Positions 16,822 through 26,070 of a stretch of 64,000 nucleotides of DNA are shown here, piece after piece. The first letter of the stretch is position 1; each line of letters starts with the position of its first letter. The notes under the pieces were generated by a model. The model had not been told where the DNA came from. It made no database searches and saw only the letters and a list, made by a program, of their open reading frames with translations. This DNA is from Anaerococcus porci (GTDB lineage Bacteria; Bacillota; Clostridia; Tissierellales; Peptoniphilaceae), in contig NZ_VULQ01000003.1 in the NCBI RefSeq assembly GCF_009696575.1, forward strand, positions 62,001 to 126,000. Direction: 5' to 3'. Made by a program: the position numbers and the translations under genes.

Positions 16822-17078
16822 GACGTGGAAAAGTAAGCTAGTTGAATTTAAAGAGAGGTACTATTTGGTGTGAAGTACTATGAAGACTAGGATGAAAAAT
16901 CACCACCGAGCTATAATGCCCAAATTTTTGTAAGCATTATCGGGAACTCCCGTTACAGAGTTAATCATTATAATTGAGTGCATCAACTGATGAAATAGAG
17001 TGGTACCGCGGGAGTGGATTATTTAGTTTTAGTCTCTCGTCTCTAAGCCTTAGGCAATAGAGACGGGAGTTTTTTTAT
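16822..17078 (+). promoter_or_regulatory. T-box riboswitch 2, probable Ile (AUC) specifier
   Basis: Same plan as the first leader and strongly similar in the antiterminator region: T-box AGAGTGGTACCGCGG at 16998-17012, terminator stem CTCTCGTCTCT/AGAGACGGGAG with a T run ending near 17077. Stem I has AGAGAGG and TTGGTG. In GATGAAAAATCACCACC the codon before ACC is ATC (16899-16901), giving Ile. The extra A makes AAU an alternative. Confidence 0.85.
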
Positions 17079-17113
17079 TGCCTTAGAAAATAATAAATTT
17101 TAAGGAGAAAAGA

Positions 17114-18286
17114 ATGAAGTTAAGGAGAAATCTTTCAAAAAATGCAGTTGTTTCTATAGCCCTGATGCTATTTTCAGCCCATGCTGGTGGTGGATTTGCT
17201 ACGGGTAACCAGGCCAATACATATTTTGTAGGACTTGGTTTTTGGGGAATATTTTCAGCCATCCTTGCCATGGTTATTTTGTGTGGGATGCTAAGGGAAG
17301 CTATGATTATGAAAAATAGTAGGAATCTTTCATCATACAAAGAAGTTTTTGAAAATCTTTATCACCCCTTTGATAAACTAGCTTACGCCTTCGAGGCCTT
17401 TTACCTAATCATGGTAGTTATGGTTATAGCAACTACCATATCATCTGCAGCAAGTGCCTTGAGTGATTCTTTTGGCTTTTCTTATAAGATAAGCCTTGTA
17501 TTGATATCTGCCCTTATCCTTCTTATGGTCATGTTTGGAGCAAATCTTGTAAGAAAATTTGGGGCAGTAATGGGAATTTTAATCCTTGTAACAAGTCTTT
17601 CAATCTACTTTTATGGAAGCTTTTCTGTGGAAAATCCTTTAGGAAGGCTTACAAATGAATTTAGTCAAAATGGATTTTTACACTTTCCAAAGGCTATTGA
17701 AAATGGCTTTGTCTATGCTGGTTTTCAATGTGTACAAATACCTGCAATGATAGCTTGTTGTGGAGTTCTTAAAAATAAGGAAGAAGTTACAAGGTCTATG
17801 AATATATCAAGCCTAATAAACTCACTTGCCCTTGCCCTGTCAGTATTTATGCTTTTTGTATGGAAAGACTACTTCATGGGTATAGAAAATGGAGCAACTC
17901 TTCCTACCCTCACAGTCACCAAGGCACTTGAGAAAAATTGGATAAGCGTATTTTACCTAGTAAGTTTAATACTTTGTCTGATATCATCAGCAGTTACCAT
18001 AACCTATGGTATGGTCGCAAGATTTGAAGAAAATGAAAAATTAAAGAAAATAAAAAATATAAAAGTTAGAAGACTTCTTCTATCACTTTTTATAGTATTA
18101 GGTTCTATGCTTATATCAAGTATAGGTCTTACAAATATAATAAAATATGGATATGGCTATTGTGGATATCTTGCAATATTCCTTATAATAATACCTTTCC
18201 TTACAATAGGGGCCTATAAAAATTATAAGTATATGCAAAAAGAAGAAAATAAGGTTGGAGAAAATATACAAATATCATTGGACTAA
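17114..18286 (+). CDS. YkvI-family amino-acid permease, paralogue
   Basis: 390 residues, same helix plan and the same glycine signature (MLFSAHAGGGFATGNQANTY) as the gene at 15407, with high similarity along the whole length, including FVYAGFQCVQIP and the NIIKYGYGYCGY end. Tandem duplication of permease plus T-box is evident. It is followed after 35 bases by ilvE and the dehydrogenase, with no terminator between, so all three share the second T-box. Substrate by context: isoleucine or other branched-chain amino acids. Confidence 0.85.
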   Translation: MKLRRNLSKNAVVSIALMLFSAHAGGGFATGNQANTYFVGLGFWGIFSAILAMVILCGMLREAMIMKNSRNLSSYKEVFENLYHPFDKLAYAFEAFYLIMVVMVIATTISSAASALSDSFGFSYKISLVLISALILLMVMFGANLVRKFGAVMGILILVTSLSIYFYGSFSVENPLGRLTNEFSQNGFLHFPKAIENGFVYAGFQCVQIPAMIACCGVLKNKEEVTRSMNISSLINSLALALSVFMLFVWKDYFMGIENGATLPTLTVTKALEKNWISVFYLVSLILCLISSAVTITYGMVARFEENEKLKKIKNIKVRRLLLSLFIVLGSMLISSIGLTNIIKYGYGYCGYLAIFLIIIPFLTIGAYKNYKYMQKEENKVGENIQISLD

Positions 18287-18321
18287 AAATAATATAGAAA
18301 ATTTTACAAGAGAGGTAAATT

Positions 18322-19383
18322 ATGGAATTTGAATTTGTCGAAAAAAAGGAACTTAAAGAAAAACCAAAAGAAAATCTAGGTTTTGGAAAATACTTTACAG
18401 ACTATATGTTTGTTATGGATTACACAGAAGATAAGGGCTGGCACAACAAAAAGATTATCCCTTATGGAGATATCACAGTAAACCCATCAACTATGGTTCT
18501 CCACTATGCTCAAGAAACCTTTGAAGGTCTCAAAGCCTATAAAGGAAAAGATGGTAAAATATACCTATTTAGACCATATATGAATGCCAAAAGATTTAAA
18601 AACTCAAATGAGAGAATGTGTATGCCAGAAGTTAGTGAAGAACTTTTCGTAGACTCAATTAAAGAGCTTGTGAAAGTTGAAAAAGATTGGATTCCTGAAG
18701 GAGAAGGCGAAAGTCTTTATATAAGACCTTTTATGTTTGCCGATGAAGAGTCCCTTGGTGTTCACGTTGCCAAGTCATATAAATTTTTGGTAATACTTTC
18801 TCCAGTAGGAGCTTACTATCCAGAAGGAGTAAACCCTATTAAAATCTATGTAGAAGATGAATATGTAAGGGCAAGTGTTGGTGGAACTGGTTTTGTAAAG
18901 TGTGGTGGAAACTATGCGGCAAGCCTTATAGGGCAAAAAAAGGCAGAAAAACTAGGTTATACACAAGTACTATGGCTTGATGGAATACATAGAAAATATG
19001 TAGAAGAAGTCGGCTCTATGAATGCTATGTTTTTAATCGATGATACAGTGGTAACTGCACCAATTGAGGGAACAGTTCTTCCAGGAGTTACAAGAGATTC
19101 TATAATGACCTTGCTTAAAGACTTTGGCTACAAGGTAGAAGAAAAACATATGCATATAGATGAATTAATGAAAGCTGGACGTGAAGGAAGACTAAAAGAA
19201 GCCTTTGGTACAGGAACAGCCGCAGTAATCTCCCCTATAGGGGAACTTTACTACAAGGGTGAAGAAGTAATTGTAAATGACTTTAAAACAGGAGAACTAA
19301 CTCAAAAACTTTACGACACCCTAACAGGAATCCAATGGGCTACAAAAGATGATAAGTATAAGTGGAGAGAAGAAGTCAGATAG
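18322..19383 (+). CDS. ilvE: Branched-chain amino-acid aminotransferase
   Basis: 353 residues, fold type IV PLP enzyme of the eukaryotic-like BCAT group. K193 in FVKCGGNYAAS is the Schiff-base lysine; HYAQETFEGLKAY (61-73), FRPYMNAKRF and EVGSMNAMF are family signatures. It transfers the amino group of Leu, Ile or Val to 2-oxoglutarate or the reverse, in the cytoplasm. AGAGG precedes the ATG. Its place behind two branched-chain-type T-box permeases suggests degradation of imported amino acids, or biosynthetic use in starvation. Confidence 0.95.
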   Translation: MEFEFVEKKELKEKPKENLGFGKYFTDYMFVMDYTEDKGWHNKKIIPYGDITVNPSTMVLHYAQETFEGLKAYKGKDGKIYLFRPYMNAKRFKNSNERMCMPEVSEELFVDSIKELVKVEKDWIPEGEGESLYIRPFMFADEESLGVHVAKSYKFLVILSPVGAYYPEGVNPIKIYVEDEYVRASVGGTGFVKCGGNYAASLIGQKKAEKLGYTQVLWLDGIHRKYVEEVGSMNAMFLIDDTVVTAPIEGTVLPGVTRDSIMTLLKDFGYKVEEKHMHIDELMKAGREGRLKEAFGTGTAAVISPIGELYYKGEEVIVNDFKTGELTQKLYDTLTGIQWATKDDKYKWREEVR

Positions 19384-19392
19384 GAGATAATA

Positions 19393-20523
19393 ATGACAAG
19401 CGTAAATTTGACAAATTATAGCGTAAGCAGGAACAATTATAAGTCCTTGGCAAGAGTATGTAAAGATGAAAGGGTAGAAAATGTAGTAATAATCGGTGGT
19501 AAAAGGGCAATGAAGGCTGCAAATAGCCTTATAAAGGAGGCTCTACAAGATACAGAAGTTAAAGTTTTGGGAGAGTTTGTATATGGTAAAAACTCGACCA
19601 ATTCAAATATTGAAAAACTTCTTAAAAAAAACGAGGTGAAAGATGCCGATGTAGTATTTGCTGTAGGTGGTGGTAAGGCAATTGATACTGCCAAGGTTAT
19701 AGCAGATAGGTTAAATAAGGACTGCTATTCCTTTCCAACAATCTGCTCAAACTGTTCATCTGCAACAGCAATTTCTGTAATTTATAATGACGATGGCTCC
19801 TTTTCCCACTATGAGGATAAGATAAAAGCACCAAGCCATATTTTTATAAATATAGAAATTCTAGCAAAGGCCCCTGAAATTTATATGTGGGCAGGAGTAG
19901 GTGATGGACTAAGCAAAGAAGCCGAAGTTTTATTTGCTATGAGAGGACAAGATTTAAATCACGTGGCAAAACTTGGTAAAGCCATTGCCAAATCTTGCCA
20001 AGAGCCTTTCTTAAAATATGGCCAACAAGCAATTGAAGATTGTAAAAACAATAAAAGCTCTAAGGCCATAGAAGAAGTCGCCATGGACATATTTATAAAT
20101 ACAGGAAATGTATCCAACCTAACCAACCAAAAAGACTTCTACTACAACTCATCTCTAGCTCACGCTTTTTACAATGCAAGCTGTTCAGTAAAAAGAGAAG
20201 GACACTTTGAACATGGAGAAGTAGTATCCTTCGGTGTACTTGTTCTTCACGCTTATGATAGAAATCTTAATGAACTTGATAAGATAGGAAGATTTAATAA
20301 AAAAGTAGGACTTCCTACAAAACTTTCTGACCTTAACTTAAAAATTGATGACCTTGAACAGATAGCAGATGAGGCCATGAAAACAAACGAGTGGAAAAAG
20401 GCGAAAGTAGAGCTTTCAAGAGAGAACTTTATAGAGGCTATAAAGGTAGCTGACCAATATGGTAAGGCCCTTGATGATGAAATGAAAATTGAAAAAGCAA
20501 GCTATGAAAAAATAGCTAAATAA
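19393..20523 (+). CDS. Iron-containing (GldA-like) dehydrogenase, possible 2-oxoacid reductase
   Basis: 376 residues, group III metal-dependent alcohol dehydrogenase. VFAVGGGKAIDTAK is the nucleotide-binding motif. The metal ligands are Asp in GVGDGLSKEAE, His in SLAHAFYNA and His in FEHGEVVSFG, at GldA-like positions. Most relatives oxidise glycerol, but one branch (E. coli YbdH/HcxA) reduces 2-oxoacids. It begins 9 bases after ilvE in the same operon, so reduction of the branched-chain 2-oxoacids made by IlvE is a reasonable guess; glycerol dehydrogenase is the alternative. Confidence 0.85.
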   Translation: MTSVNLTNYSVSRNNYKSLARVCKDERVENVVIIGGKRAMKAANSLIKEALQDTEVKVLGEFVYGKNSTNSNIEKLLKKNEVKDADVVFAVGGGKAIDTAKVIADRLNKDCYSFPTICSNCSSATAISVIYNDDGSFSHYEDKIKAPSHIFINIEILAKAPEIYMWAGVGDGLSKEAEVLFAMRGQDLNHVAKLGKAIAKSCQEPFLKYGQQAIEDCKNNKSSKAIEEVAMDIFINTGNVSNLTNQKDFYYNSSLAHAFYNASCSVKREGHFEHGEVVSFGVLVLHAYDRNLNELDKIGRFNKKVGLPTKLSDLNLKIDDLEQIADEAMKTNEWKKAKVELSRENFIEAIKVADQYGKALDDEMKIEKASYEKIAK

Positions 20524-20593
20524 TATAAATAAACAAATCAAAATTTAAAATTAAATATTTTAATAAGTAAATACAAAACTAAAATTTATAAAA

Positions 20594-20637
20594 GGACTCT
20601 TGCAAATAATTTAATCCTTGCAAGAGTCCCTTATTTT
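20594..20637 (+). terminator. Terminator of the ilvE operon
   Basis: Perfect 12-bp stem GGACTCTTGCAA/TTGCAAGAGTCC (20594-20605 and 20618-20629), loop of 12, then CTTATTTTTTAT. The rest of 20524-21049 holds only the small frame below and a likely start region for the EEP gene. Confidence 0.9.
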
Positions 20638-20881
20638 TTATAATCTATATCTTGTAATACATTAATATAAAACATTATAGATTTTTATAAAAATTCCGAA
20701 TCAATTCTAAAATAACAAAATTAAAGAAGAAATCAAAAAGTAAGGGATAATTAAGCCGTCCATAATTTAATAAAGCTATATCAGATAATGAAATCTTTTG
20801 TAGGTATTGCTATTTTGAATTTAAAGAAATTATCTAAAAGATAATATATCTATAATCTATAAGAAAAACTAGAAGATTTGT

Positions 20882-20965
20882 TTATAGCTGATATAAGTAG
20901 GTCTTAAAAAGCTTTCCAAAGCCTATACCCATAGCCTTAAAATAATCTTTTAAAAATTCTTTCAT
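20882..20965 (-). CDS. Possible 27-residue basic amphipathic peptide or gene remnant
   Basis: ATG frame encoding MKEFLKDYFKAMGIGFGKLF plus 7 more residues (KTYLYQL), antisense to its neighbours. It is rich in Lys and aromatic residues, and a weak purine stretch precedes it. It may be a small peptide gene or the 5' remnant of a longer gene; I recognise no family. Confidence 0.25.
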   Translation of the reverse strand: MKEFLKDYFKAMGIGFGKLFKTYLYQL

Positions 20966-21055
20966 AATTCATTTTTCTTTCTATTCATTAGACTTAGAAA
21001 AATTATAATTTACCAAAATATTATAAAATGATAAAATATAAAAAAAGAGGTGCTT

Positions 21056-22102
21056 ATGAAAAAAATATTAAAAATTTTAGCAGGTTTTATAGGAGTTGTT
21101 TTTATCTTATTTCTCATACTTCTATCCTATCTTTGGATAAGAGAATATAGACCAAAAGAAGTAGAAGATATAAAAGTTATGGGAAAAGCAGAAGAAGAGA
21201 TTGAAAGTAATAAAGAATATAAGATTATGACTTGGAATATCGGCTATGCAGGTCTTGATAAGGATACAGACTTTTTTATGGATGGAGGAAATATGGTCTT
21301 TCCCATAGATAAAAGCCATGTAGAAAATGCTTTTGATAATATATTAAAAATATCAAAAGAAATAGGTGCTGATTTTAAACTTTTTCAAGAAGTAGATAAG
21401 GATTCTAAAAGAAGCTACCATATAGACCAAGTTGAAATTCTAAAGGATAACTTGGGTGGAAATCTAGCCTTTGCCCTAAATTATAAGGTAGATTTTGTAC
21501 CATTTCCCTTACCACCACTTGGAAAAATCACATCTGGAATCCTTACCCAAACCGAGAAAAAAATAGAAAAATCAGAAAGATACCAACAACCCATCCCCCA
21601 CAAATTTCCAGTAAGACTTGCAAACCTTAAAAGGGGATTTTCTGCCTCCTACCTTCCAGTAAAAGAAAGCGATAAGAAATTTGTCCTAGTAAATATCCAC
21701 CTAGACGCATACGAATCTGGAAACCAGGGAAGGCTTGCCCAAAGTAAGCAAATCATAGACTTTATAGATAGTGAATATAAAAAAGGAAACTATGTCCTTG
21801 TAGGAGGAGACTTCAATCAAGAACTTAGCGAAGTAAAAAAAGAAGTACCTGAAGGAATATGGGATCCAAGTCCCTTCCCTAAAGAATACCTAAAAGACTT
21901 TATGAAACTTCTTTATGGAGATAGCGAAACATCTGTTGTAAATGATAAACCATATACTGGAAAAGATGCCTATCTTTCTACCATAGATGGCTTTATAGTT
22001 ACAGATAATATAGAAGTTAAAAATATAAAAACCATAAAAGAGCAAAACTTCCAATACTCCGACCACAATCCTGTTCTTTTGGAATTCAAACTTAAAAACT
22101 AA
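21056..22102 (+). CDS. Membrane-anchored endonuclease/exonuclease/phosphatase-fold hydrolase
   Basis: 348 residues. An N-terminal hydrophobic helix (about 4-25) anchors it, with the enzyme domain probably outside. EEP-fold motifs are in order: IMTWNIGYAG (metal Asn), FQEVD (metal Glu), VNIHLDA, VGGDFNQ (catalytic Asp and Asn), and YSDHNPVLLEF at the end (SDH motif). Substrates of the family range from DNA to inositol phosphates and sphingomyelin; none can be assigned. The ATG at 21056 follows AGAGG by 5 bases; an upstream GTG at 21050 is less likely. Confidence 0.88.
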   Translation: MKKILKILAGFIGVVFILFLILLSYLWIREYRPKEVEDIKVMGKAEEEIESNKEYKIMTWNIGYAGLDKDTDFFMDGGNMVFPIDKSHVENAFDNILKISKEIGADFKLFQEVDKDSKRSYHIDQVEILKDNLGGNLAFALNYKVDFVPFPLPPLGKITSGILTQTEKKIEKSERYQQPIPHKFPVRLANLKRGFSASYLPVKESDKKFVLVNIHLDAYESGNQGRLAQSKQIIDFIDSEYKKGNYVLVGGDFNQELSEVKKEVPEGIWDPSPFPKEYLKDFMKLLYGDSETSVVNDKPYTGKDAYLSTIDGFIVTDNIEVKNIKTIKEQNFQYSDHNPVLLEFKLKN

Positions 22103-22103
22103 G

Positions 22104-22142
22104 AAAAAATTGTATGGATTTTTTACTTCCATACAATTTTTT
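22104..22142. terminator. Bidirectional terminator
   Basis: Stem AAAATTGTATGG/CCATACAATTTT with an A run on the left and T run on the right, between the convergent EEP and ABC permease genes. Confidence 0.85.
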
Positions 22143-22148
22143 AATTTC

Positions 22149-23825
22149 TTATATATTGATATTTTTATTTTTCCCTAATAGGTTAAAACCTAGGAGTGCT
22201 ATAACTGTAAATATTGTCAAAAGGGTTGAAAGTGCTGCTGCTACTCCATAATTTCCTCTTACTACTTCTGTATATATGGCTACTGTCATAGTCTTTGTTT
22301 TAACATTTGTAAGAAGTATTGATGTTGAAAGTTCTGATATCAATGTTACAAATGATAAAATAGCACCTGAAATCAAGCCACTTGCCATCATCGGAACTGT
22401 GATTTTTAAGAAAGTTTTTAATTTACTTGCCCCAAGACTTATTGCAGCTTCTTCTATAACTATTGGAATTTGTTGTAGGGTTGAACTTGCAGATCTTAGT
22501 GTATAAGGCATTCTTCTTATTACAAAAGATATAATGATAATTTGTATTGTTCCTCCCATTGCCATAAAACCACTTCTTCCAAATCCATTTGCAAATGATT
22601 TTAAAAGTGATATACCTATTACAACTCCTGGTAATATAAATGGAATCATTGTAAATATATCTATCAAATTTGTAAAGAAATTTTTTCTTCTTACAACAAG
22701 ATAAGATATTATAAGTGATAATACTATTATTACTAAAAGTGCTATTATTGGAAATAAAATAGAATTTATAATTGAATTTCCAAGTCTTGATATAGCTGTT
22801 TGATAGCTTTTTAGTGAATATCCATCTATAAATATTTTTCCTGAAGTCTTTTTAAAGGATGTATATGTTAAATATATTTGTGGAAGAATTGATAAAAATA
22901 CAACAATATACACTAATAAATGAGCAATTATATTAGCTGGTCCCTTTAATTGTTTTTTTGCAACAGGATTTAAGAAATTTGATGAATAAGCTGATTTTTC
23001 AGCAATCTTTTTTTGTATTATAAAGACTAAACTTGTAAATATAATAGCGATTACAGCAATAGCTGATGCAAAAGATTGATTTGTACCAACTTCTCCTACA
23101 AATTCGTTGTATATTAGCACAGGAAATGTTCTATAACCTTCTCCAATAAGCATTGGTGTACCAAAATCAGACATACATCTCATAAAGACCAAAAGAGAAC
23201 CTGCAAGTAATGATGGAACTATGAGGGGTAAAATTATTTTAAAAAATCTTCTAAGTCCCACACAACCTAAATTCTCACTTGCTTCTATTACGGATGCATC
23301 TATATTTTCAAAAGCAGACTTTGCATATAAGAATATTAATGGATAAAGTTGTAGCGAAAATACCAATAATATCCCTTTAAATCCATAAATCTCTGGGATT
23401 TTTATAGAAAATACATTTGATAGAAACTCAGTTATAATTCCACTTCTTCCAAGTAGCAATATCCAAGAATATGCCCCTATAAATGGTGCTGACATTGAAG
23501 CTATAACTATAATTATATTTAAGGCTGTATTTCCCTTTATCTTATACATACTCATAATATATGCAATTGGTGTTGCTAAAAGTATGGTAGATATTGTAGC
23601 TAGACTTGATATTTTCAAAGAGTTTAGGAGGGTTTGAAAATAGTAATTCTTGGAGAAAAATTTATGGAATTCATTGAAAGTAAATCCCTCTCCTTTTACA
23701 TATACTGAAGATAAAAGCAATCTAATTATCGGATAAACTAAAAATAGCAAAAGTCCAATTAATATAACAATTGTAAAAATCTTCCATATATCTATATTCT
23801 TTCCTTTACTTTTCATAACTATCAC
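22149..23825 (-). CDS. ABC importer permease, duplicated (FbpB/AfuB type)
   Basis: 558 residues with two homologous sets of about six helices. Each half has the EAA loop: IEASENLGCVGLRRFFKIILPLI in the first, and EEAAISLGASKLKTFLKITVPM in the second. This duplicated form is usual for ferric iron (FbpB/SfuB) and hexose-phosphate (AfuB) importers. It overlaps the ATPase gene by 20 bases. Last gene of the importer unit. Confidence 0.9.
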   Translation of the reverse strand: MIVMKSKGKNIDIWKIFTIVILIGLLLFLVYPIIRLLLSSVYVKGEGFTFNEFHKFFSKNYYFQTLLNSLKISSLATISTILLATPIAYIMSMYKIKGNTALNIIIVIASMSAPFIGAYSWILLLGRSGIITEFLSNVFSIKIPEIYGFKGILLVFSLQLYPLIFLYAKSAFENIDASVIEASENLGCVGLRRFFKIILPLIVPSLLAGSLLVFMRCMSDFGTPMLIGEGYRTFPVLIYNEFVGEVGTNQSFASAIAVIAIIFTSLVFIIQKKIAEKSAYSSNFLNPVAKKQLKGPANIIAHLLVYIVVFLSILPQIYLTYTSFKKTSGKIFIDGYSLKSYQTAISRLGNSIINSILFPIIALLVIIVLSLIISYLVVRRKNFFTNLIDIFTMIPFILPGVVIGISLLKSFANGFGRSGFMAMGGTIQIIIISFVIRRMPYTLRSASSTLQQIPIVIEEAAISLGASKLKTFLKITVPMMASGLISGAILSFVTLISELSTSILLTNVKTKTMTVAIYTEVVRGNYGVAAALSTLLTIFTVIALLGFNLLGKNKNINI

Positions 23826-24882
23826 CTACTAGATTTAGGCTACCATCTTTAGTAAAAACATTAATCTTTTCTTTTTTTATCTCAACAAAAACCTTATTAT
23901 TTATAGTTTCTGTTTGATTTAGATATGATTCTTCTAAAACATCAATTTCTTCATCATTAGGATTTATCATATGAAAATGTGTATTTGCTCCCAAAAACAC
24001 ATGGTCTATAACCTTACATTCCATACCCTTATCACTTCTTATAAGATCTTCTGGCCTTACAGATAAGATTATCTCACAATCATCTGCTGTATTTAATTTC
24101 ATATCTAATTTATAATCTTTGCTAATTTCTATTTTTTCATCTTTAGCATTATAGAAGGCTTTAATTTTATTATTTGTGCCTATAAAATTTGCAACAAAAG
24201 TATTGATTGGTTTGTGATATATTTCTCTTGCACTTGCACATTGTTGGATAACTCCATCTTTCATTACTGCAATTCTATCAGAAATAGCCATAGCTTCTTC
24301 CTGATCGTGTGTTACATATACCGTTGTAATTCCTACCTCTCTTTGGATTCTTCTTATAGTCTCTCTTAACTCTACTCTTAGTTTTGCATCAAGATTTGAT
24401 AAGGGTTCATCCATGAGTAAAACATCAGGTTTTATTATTATAGCCCTTGCAAGGGCAACTCTTTGTTGTTGACCTCCAGATAAGGCTTGTGGTTTCTTTT
24501 CAGCATGTTCTTCTATTTGCATAAGTTTTAACATCTTGTCGGTTTCTTCTTTTATAGTTTGAGAATCTACTTTTCTTTCTCTTAAACCAAACTCGATATT
24601 TTTTCTTACTGTCATATTTGGAAATACGGCATAGTTTTGAAAAACCATTCCTATATTTCTTTTAGATGGATCCATATCATTTATTCTTTTGTCCCCAAAA
24701 TAAAAATCTCCACCTTCTATTGAGTTAAAACCTGCAATCATTCTAAGAAGTGTTGTCTTACCACATCCTGAAGGACCAAGGAGAGTAAAAAACTCTCCAT
24801 CCTTTATTTCAAGATTGATATGCTTTACAACTTCTCTGTCCCCATATTTTTTTACTGCATCTTTTATTAGAATTTTTGACAT
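23806..24882 (-). CDS. ABC importer ATP-binding protein (FbpC/PotA type)
   Basis: 358 residues. Walker A GPSGCGKTTL near 36-45, signature LSGGQQQRVALARA near 137, Walker [17 protein letters not shown] near 158, then a C-terminal TOBE-type regulatory domain (about 240-350, with LSVRPEDL). It energises the adjacent permease. It starts 4 bases after the binding-protein gene. Confidence 0.93.
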   Translation of the reverse strand: MSKILIKDAVKKYGDREVVKHINLEIKDGEFFTLLGPSGCGKTTLLRMIAGFNSIEGGDFYFGDKRINDMDPSKRNIGMVFQNYAVFPNMTVRKNIEFGLRERKVDSQTIKEETDKMLKLMQIEEHAEKKPQALSGGQQQRVALARAIIIKPDVLLMDEPLSNLDAKLRVELRETIRRIQREVGITTVYVTHDQEEAMAISDRIAVMKDGVIQQCASAREIYHKPINTFVANFIGTNNKIKAFYNAKDEKIEISKDYKLDMKLNTADDCEIILSVRPEDLIRSDKGMECKVIDHVFLGANTHFHMINPNDEEIDVLEESYLNQTETINNKVFVEIKKEKINVFTKDGSLNLVGDSYEK

Positions 24883-24886
24883 AAGC

Positions 24887-25942
24887 TTATCCTTGTATGT
24901 CTGCGAATATTTCTTTATATTTTTCTACTATTTCTTTTTGATGACTTGTGACATATTCATAATCCTCTTGATCAAGTTTTATATCTTTTAAATCTTTCAT
25001 ATAATCATTCATTTCAACATCATCTCTAACTGGTCTATTTGTTGTTTGACTTGCTAGAATTTGTTGTGCTTCTTTTGATGTTATAAAATCAATAAATTTC
25101 TTTGCATTTTCTTGGTTAGGTGCATTTTTAACTATAGCTGTAACTGATGGCAAGAAAATTGAACCCTCTTTCATATAAACTATATCAATATTATCAGCAC
25201 CATCTTTTTTAAGTTGCATAACTGGATCTTCATAAGATAGCCCTACTGCCATCTCCCCATCTGCTACTGTCTTATATACTGATGATGAAGATGATTGGAT
25301 TTTACCATCTACATTTGTAAATAAATCCTTAACATATTGCCAAGCTTTTTCATCTTCATATCCACCCATTACTTTTAACATATTTGTAAGATGACAAAAT
25401 GCTGATGAAGATGAAGTAGGATCAGCTGTTGCGATTTTTCCTTTTAATTCAGGATTTAGTAAATCTTCATATCCCTCTATTTTTATATCCTTAACCAAAT
25501 CTTTATTTATTATAATACAAGAACCATCTAATTTATCAGCGGCTGGTATAAACTCATTGTGTTGATATTCTTTTATAAGTTCACTGTCATTTGTTGAAAC
25601 ATATTCATCAAATAAATCTTTATTTTCATAAAAAAGACTATAAGCTGAACCCCATATTACATCTGCAACAGGTTGAGCCTTTTCTCCTTTTAATTTTGTG
25701 AAAAGTTCTCCTGTTCCTGCTTGTTGTAATTCTACATTTATTCCTGTACTTTCTTCAAATGCAGGTATAATTGAACTTACAATTCCCTCAGAATTTGGTG
25801 AATATACTACAAGAGTATTGGATGAATTTTCTTTAGTTTGTTTATCATTGCTTACATCCTTACCTCCACTATCATTAGATGAGCATGCTGTTAAGCTTAT
25901 AGCAAGAGCCAATGATAAAATAGCAAATATTTTCTTCTTCAT
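24887..25942 (-). CDS. ABC importer substrate-binding lipoprotein (Fe3+/phosphosugar type)
   Basis: 351 residues. Signal peptide with lipobox LTAC (Cys about residue 20), then a Ser/Asn linker and a type II periplasmic-binding fold: LVVYSPNSEGIVSSIIPAFEE at the start, VADVIWGSAYSLF and ATADPTSSSSAFCHL. This matches the FbpA/AfuA group, which binds Fe3+ or sugar phosphates. The ATG at 25942 follows GGAGGAAATT; the longer TTG start at 25954 would cover that site. Confidence 0.88.
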   Translation of the reverse strand: MKKKIFAILSLALAISLTACSSNDSGGKDVSNDKQTKENSSNTLVVYSPNSEGIVSSIIPAFEESTGINVELQQAGTGELFTKLKGEKAQPVADVIWGSAYSLFYENKDLFDEYVSTNDSELIKEYQHNEFIPAADKLDGSCIIINKDLVKDIKIEGYEDLLNPELKGKIATADPTSSSSAFCHLTNMLKVMGGYEDEKAWQYVKDLFTNVDGKIQSSSSSVYKTVADGEMAVGLSYEDPVMQLKKDGADNIDIVYMKEGSIFLPSVTAIVKNAPNQENAKKFIDFITSKEAQQILASQTTNRPVRDDVEMNDYMKDLKDIKLDQEDYEYVTSHQKEIVEKYKEIFADIQG

Positions 25943-26000
25943 AATTTCCTCCAATTTTTTTATTATTGTTATTTGTTAATATAATTATATAAAATAAAAA

Positions 26001-26046
26001 TCTCAAAAAGTATACAATCCACCAATAAAAGGTATACTTTTTGAGA
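26001..26046 (-). terminator. Hairpin between regulator and importer genes
   Basis: Perfect 15-bp stem TCTCAAAAAGTATAC/GTATACTTTTTGAGA with a 16-base loop; on the minus strand it is followed by TTTTTATTTTAT. It should end, or partly attenuate, transcription from the two-component genes into the importer. Confidence 0.75.
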
Positions 26047-26070
26047 TAAAAAAACGTTTTTATATCTTTA

